Shown here piece after piece: positions 35,138 to 35,784 of a stretch of DNA of 35,784 nucleotides (position 1 is its first letter; the number at the start of each line of letters is the position of its first letter). The stretch is from an uncultured Saprospiraceae bacterium (GTDB lineage: Bacteria > Bacteroidota > Bacteroidia > Chitinophagales > Saprospiraceae), in the NCBI GenBank assembly GCA_937950315.1, contig CALFDU010000009.1, positions 1 through 35,784 of the forward strand, written 5' to 3'. The notes under the pieces were generated by a model. That model was not told the DNA's origin. It did no database searches and saw only the letters and a list, made by a program, of their open reading frames with translations. The position numbers and the translations under genes are program-made.

Positions 35138-35608
35138 TTAATGTAAAATATCTTGCAGTTTGGATTGAAATAAGAAGCTCTTGTCCGTAAAATCAATAAC
35201 GGCTCCGTAGTGATCGATCCCATTACTTATTACCAAACCGTTAATCTTGAGGGCTTGGTTGTACAATGAAATCTGTTCGAAAACTGAGGAATTCAACTTG
35301 ACATTGAATGCTTTAAATTCAAATAAAAGGATTGGCTCATGATTGGTGTTGAAGACGAGTAAATCAAACCGTCTATTTCGACCAAAAACAGAAAACTGCT
35401 TTTCTACCTGAATCAACTTAGGGGAAATGTTGTGATTGTGTATCAACTCTTGTGCCCACAGTTGTCGTATCATTTCTTCCGGCTGTACCACTAGGTATTT
35501 CCTTCTTATCTCGCAATAGATTTTTTTCTCACCTTCGTAAGTCTGAAACTTCAGCTTGTTTTTCCATTGTGTAAGATCGACACCTTGAAGCTCCTTCAGC
35601 TCATTCAT
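35138..35608 (-). CDS. HSDR_N_2-type protein (PD-(D/E)xK nuclease fold)
   Basis: A 156-residue protein resembling the 'type I restriction enzyme R protein N-terminus' family (PF13588 type). The start KIYCEIRRKYLVVQPEEMIRQLW and the core FGRNRRFDLLVF...PILLFEFKA carry the nuclease signature: Asp in RFDLLVF and Glu-x-Lys in EFKA. It is a stand-alone domain: no helicase, methylase or specificity subunit is nearby, and such solitary copies are widespread in Bacteroidota, so it is probably not a restriction system. It starts five bases after the stop of the upstream partial gene, so the two are co-transcribed. Confidence 0.8.
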   Translation of the reverse strand: MNELKELQGVDLTQWKNKLKFQTYEGEKKIYCEIRRKYLVVQPEEMIRQLWAQELIHNHNISPKLIQVEKQFSVFGRNRRFDLLVFNTNHEPILLFEFKAFNVKLNSSVFEQISLYNQALKINGLVISNGIDHYGAVIDFTDKSFLFQSKLQDILH

Positions 35609-35613
35609 GAATG

Positions 35614-35784
35614 CTAGTTTGAAACGTAGTTCTCTGTCGTATAAGAAGGTGCTTCGACTTCTTTTTTAGTAGTTGCGAGATCTGCCAACAATGAAGAAAT
35701 CAAATCTTTCCCGATCAGGTAATAATCCTTGGTCCACAAGTTTCTAAATTCGATGCCATTCATTTTCATCAATTCTATGTATTC
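35614..35784 (-). CDS. C-terminal end of an unidentified protein (5' part outside window)
   Basis: The minus-strand frame is open from the right edge to a TAG at 35614-35616, giving the last 56 residues of a protein. It contains MNGIEFRNLWTKDYYLIGKD and a tail of TTKKEVEAPSYTTENYVSN type, which looks like a flexible C-terminus. I recognise no family. It is directly upstream of the HSDR_N gene with a five-base gap, which suggests one operon. Confidence 0.6.
   Translation of the reverse strand, partial: EYIELMKMNGIEFRNLWTKDYYLIGKDLISSLLADLATTKKEVEAPSYTTENYVSN

Noticed and set aside
35138-35608. A type I restriction system
   Set aside because: Only a stand-alone N-terminal nuclease-like domain is present; there is no helicase, methylase or specificity subunit in the window.

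Overview
The window looks like a chromosome segment of a Bacteroidota bacterium, most likely Saprospiraceae or a relative. The signs are: a secreted protease ending in a type A Por secretion (type IX secretion) tail; TamL, a lipoprotein BamA/TamA-family protein; DUF4249 and DUF4369-thioredoxin lipoproteins; TAnnTTTG-type -7 promoter boxes; A-rich ribosome-binding regions; and a very large surface protein built from 'GD..C....LTA..G...Y.WS.G...TVTD.NGCT' Ig-like repeats. I see no rRNA, tRNA, CRISPR array, insertion sequence or phage gene. The taxon is my inference from gene content.

Layout. 1-4434 (minus) is the 5' part of a giant repeat protein running off the left edge. 4435-4867 has no convincing gene. 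4868-7427 (minus) holds a secreted protein of unknown function, a thiolase and a DUF4287/DUF5655 protein. 7501-9916 (plus) is dusB followed by a CCA-adding enzyme. 10015-12699 (plus) is a lipoprotein with helical repeats and a CHAT caspase-like protease domain; a small unknown gene (12703-12957, minus) meets it tail to tail. 13085-16455 (minus) is a complete membrane-bound Na+-translocating decarboxylase operon (gamma, alpha, beta), divergent from aspartate kinase (16521-17798, plus). 17824-19543 (minus) is an ABC exporter pair. 19630-22029 (minus) is tamL, whose start touches that of a divergent TrmH-type RNA methyltransferase (22030-22773, plus). From 28944 down to 22765 (minus) come tilS, a secreted M43 metalloprotease, sucC, a haem-copper oxidase subunit III and a TlpA-like lipoprotein. 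28988-29533 (plus) is an unknown lipoprotein, followed by mltG and panB (minus), a DUF4249 lipoprotein and dnaK (plus, with a strong terminator), then a TerB-like small protein, a solitary HSDR_N nuclease-fold protein and the end of an unidentified gene (minus).

How the genes work together. Most are housekeeping: tRNA modification and maturation (dusB, cca, tilS, TrmH family), central metabolism (thiolase, sucC, Na+ decarboxylase, aspartate kinase, panB), envelope building (tamL, mltG, TlpA-like) and folding (dnaK). The accessory, more unusual parts are the giant repeat protein with its 858-base higher-order repeat, the CHAT protease lipoprotein with its small convergent neighbour, and a divergent decarboxylase alpha subunit. 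Several genes carry a perfect TAnnTTTG box only 4-10 bases before the start codon, suggesting leaderless or nearly leaderless transcripts. dnaK instead has a sigma-54-like site. No clear new defence or mobile system is present; the CHAT lipoprotein pair is the best candidate for an undescribed system.
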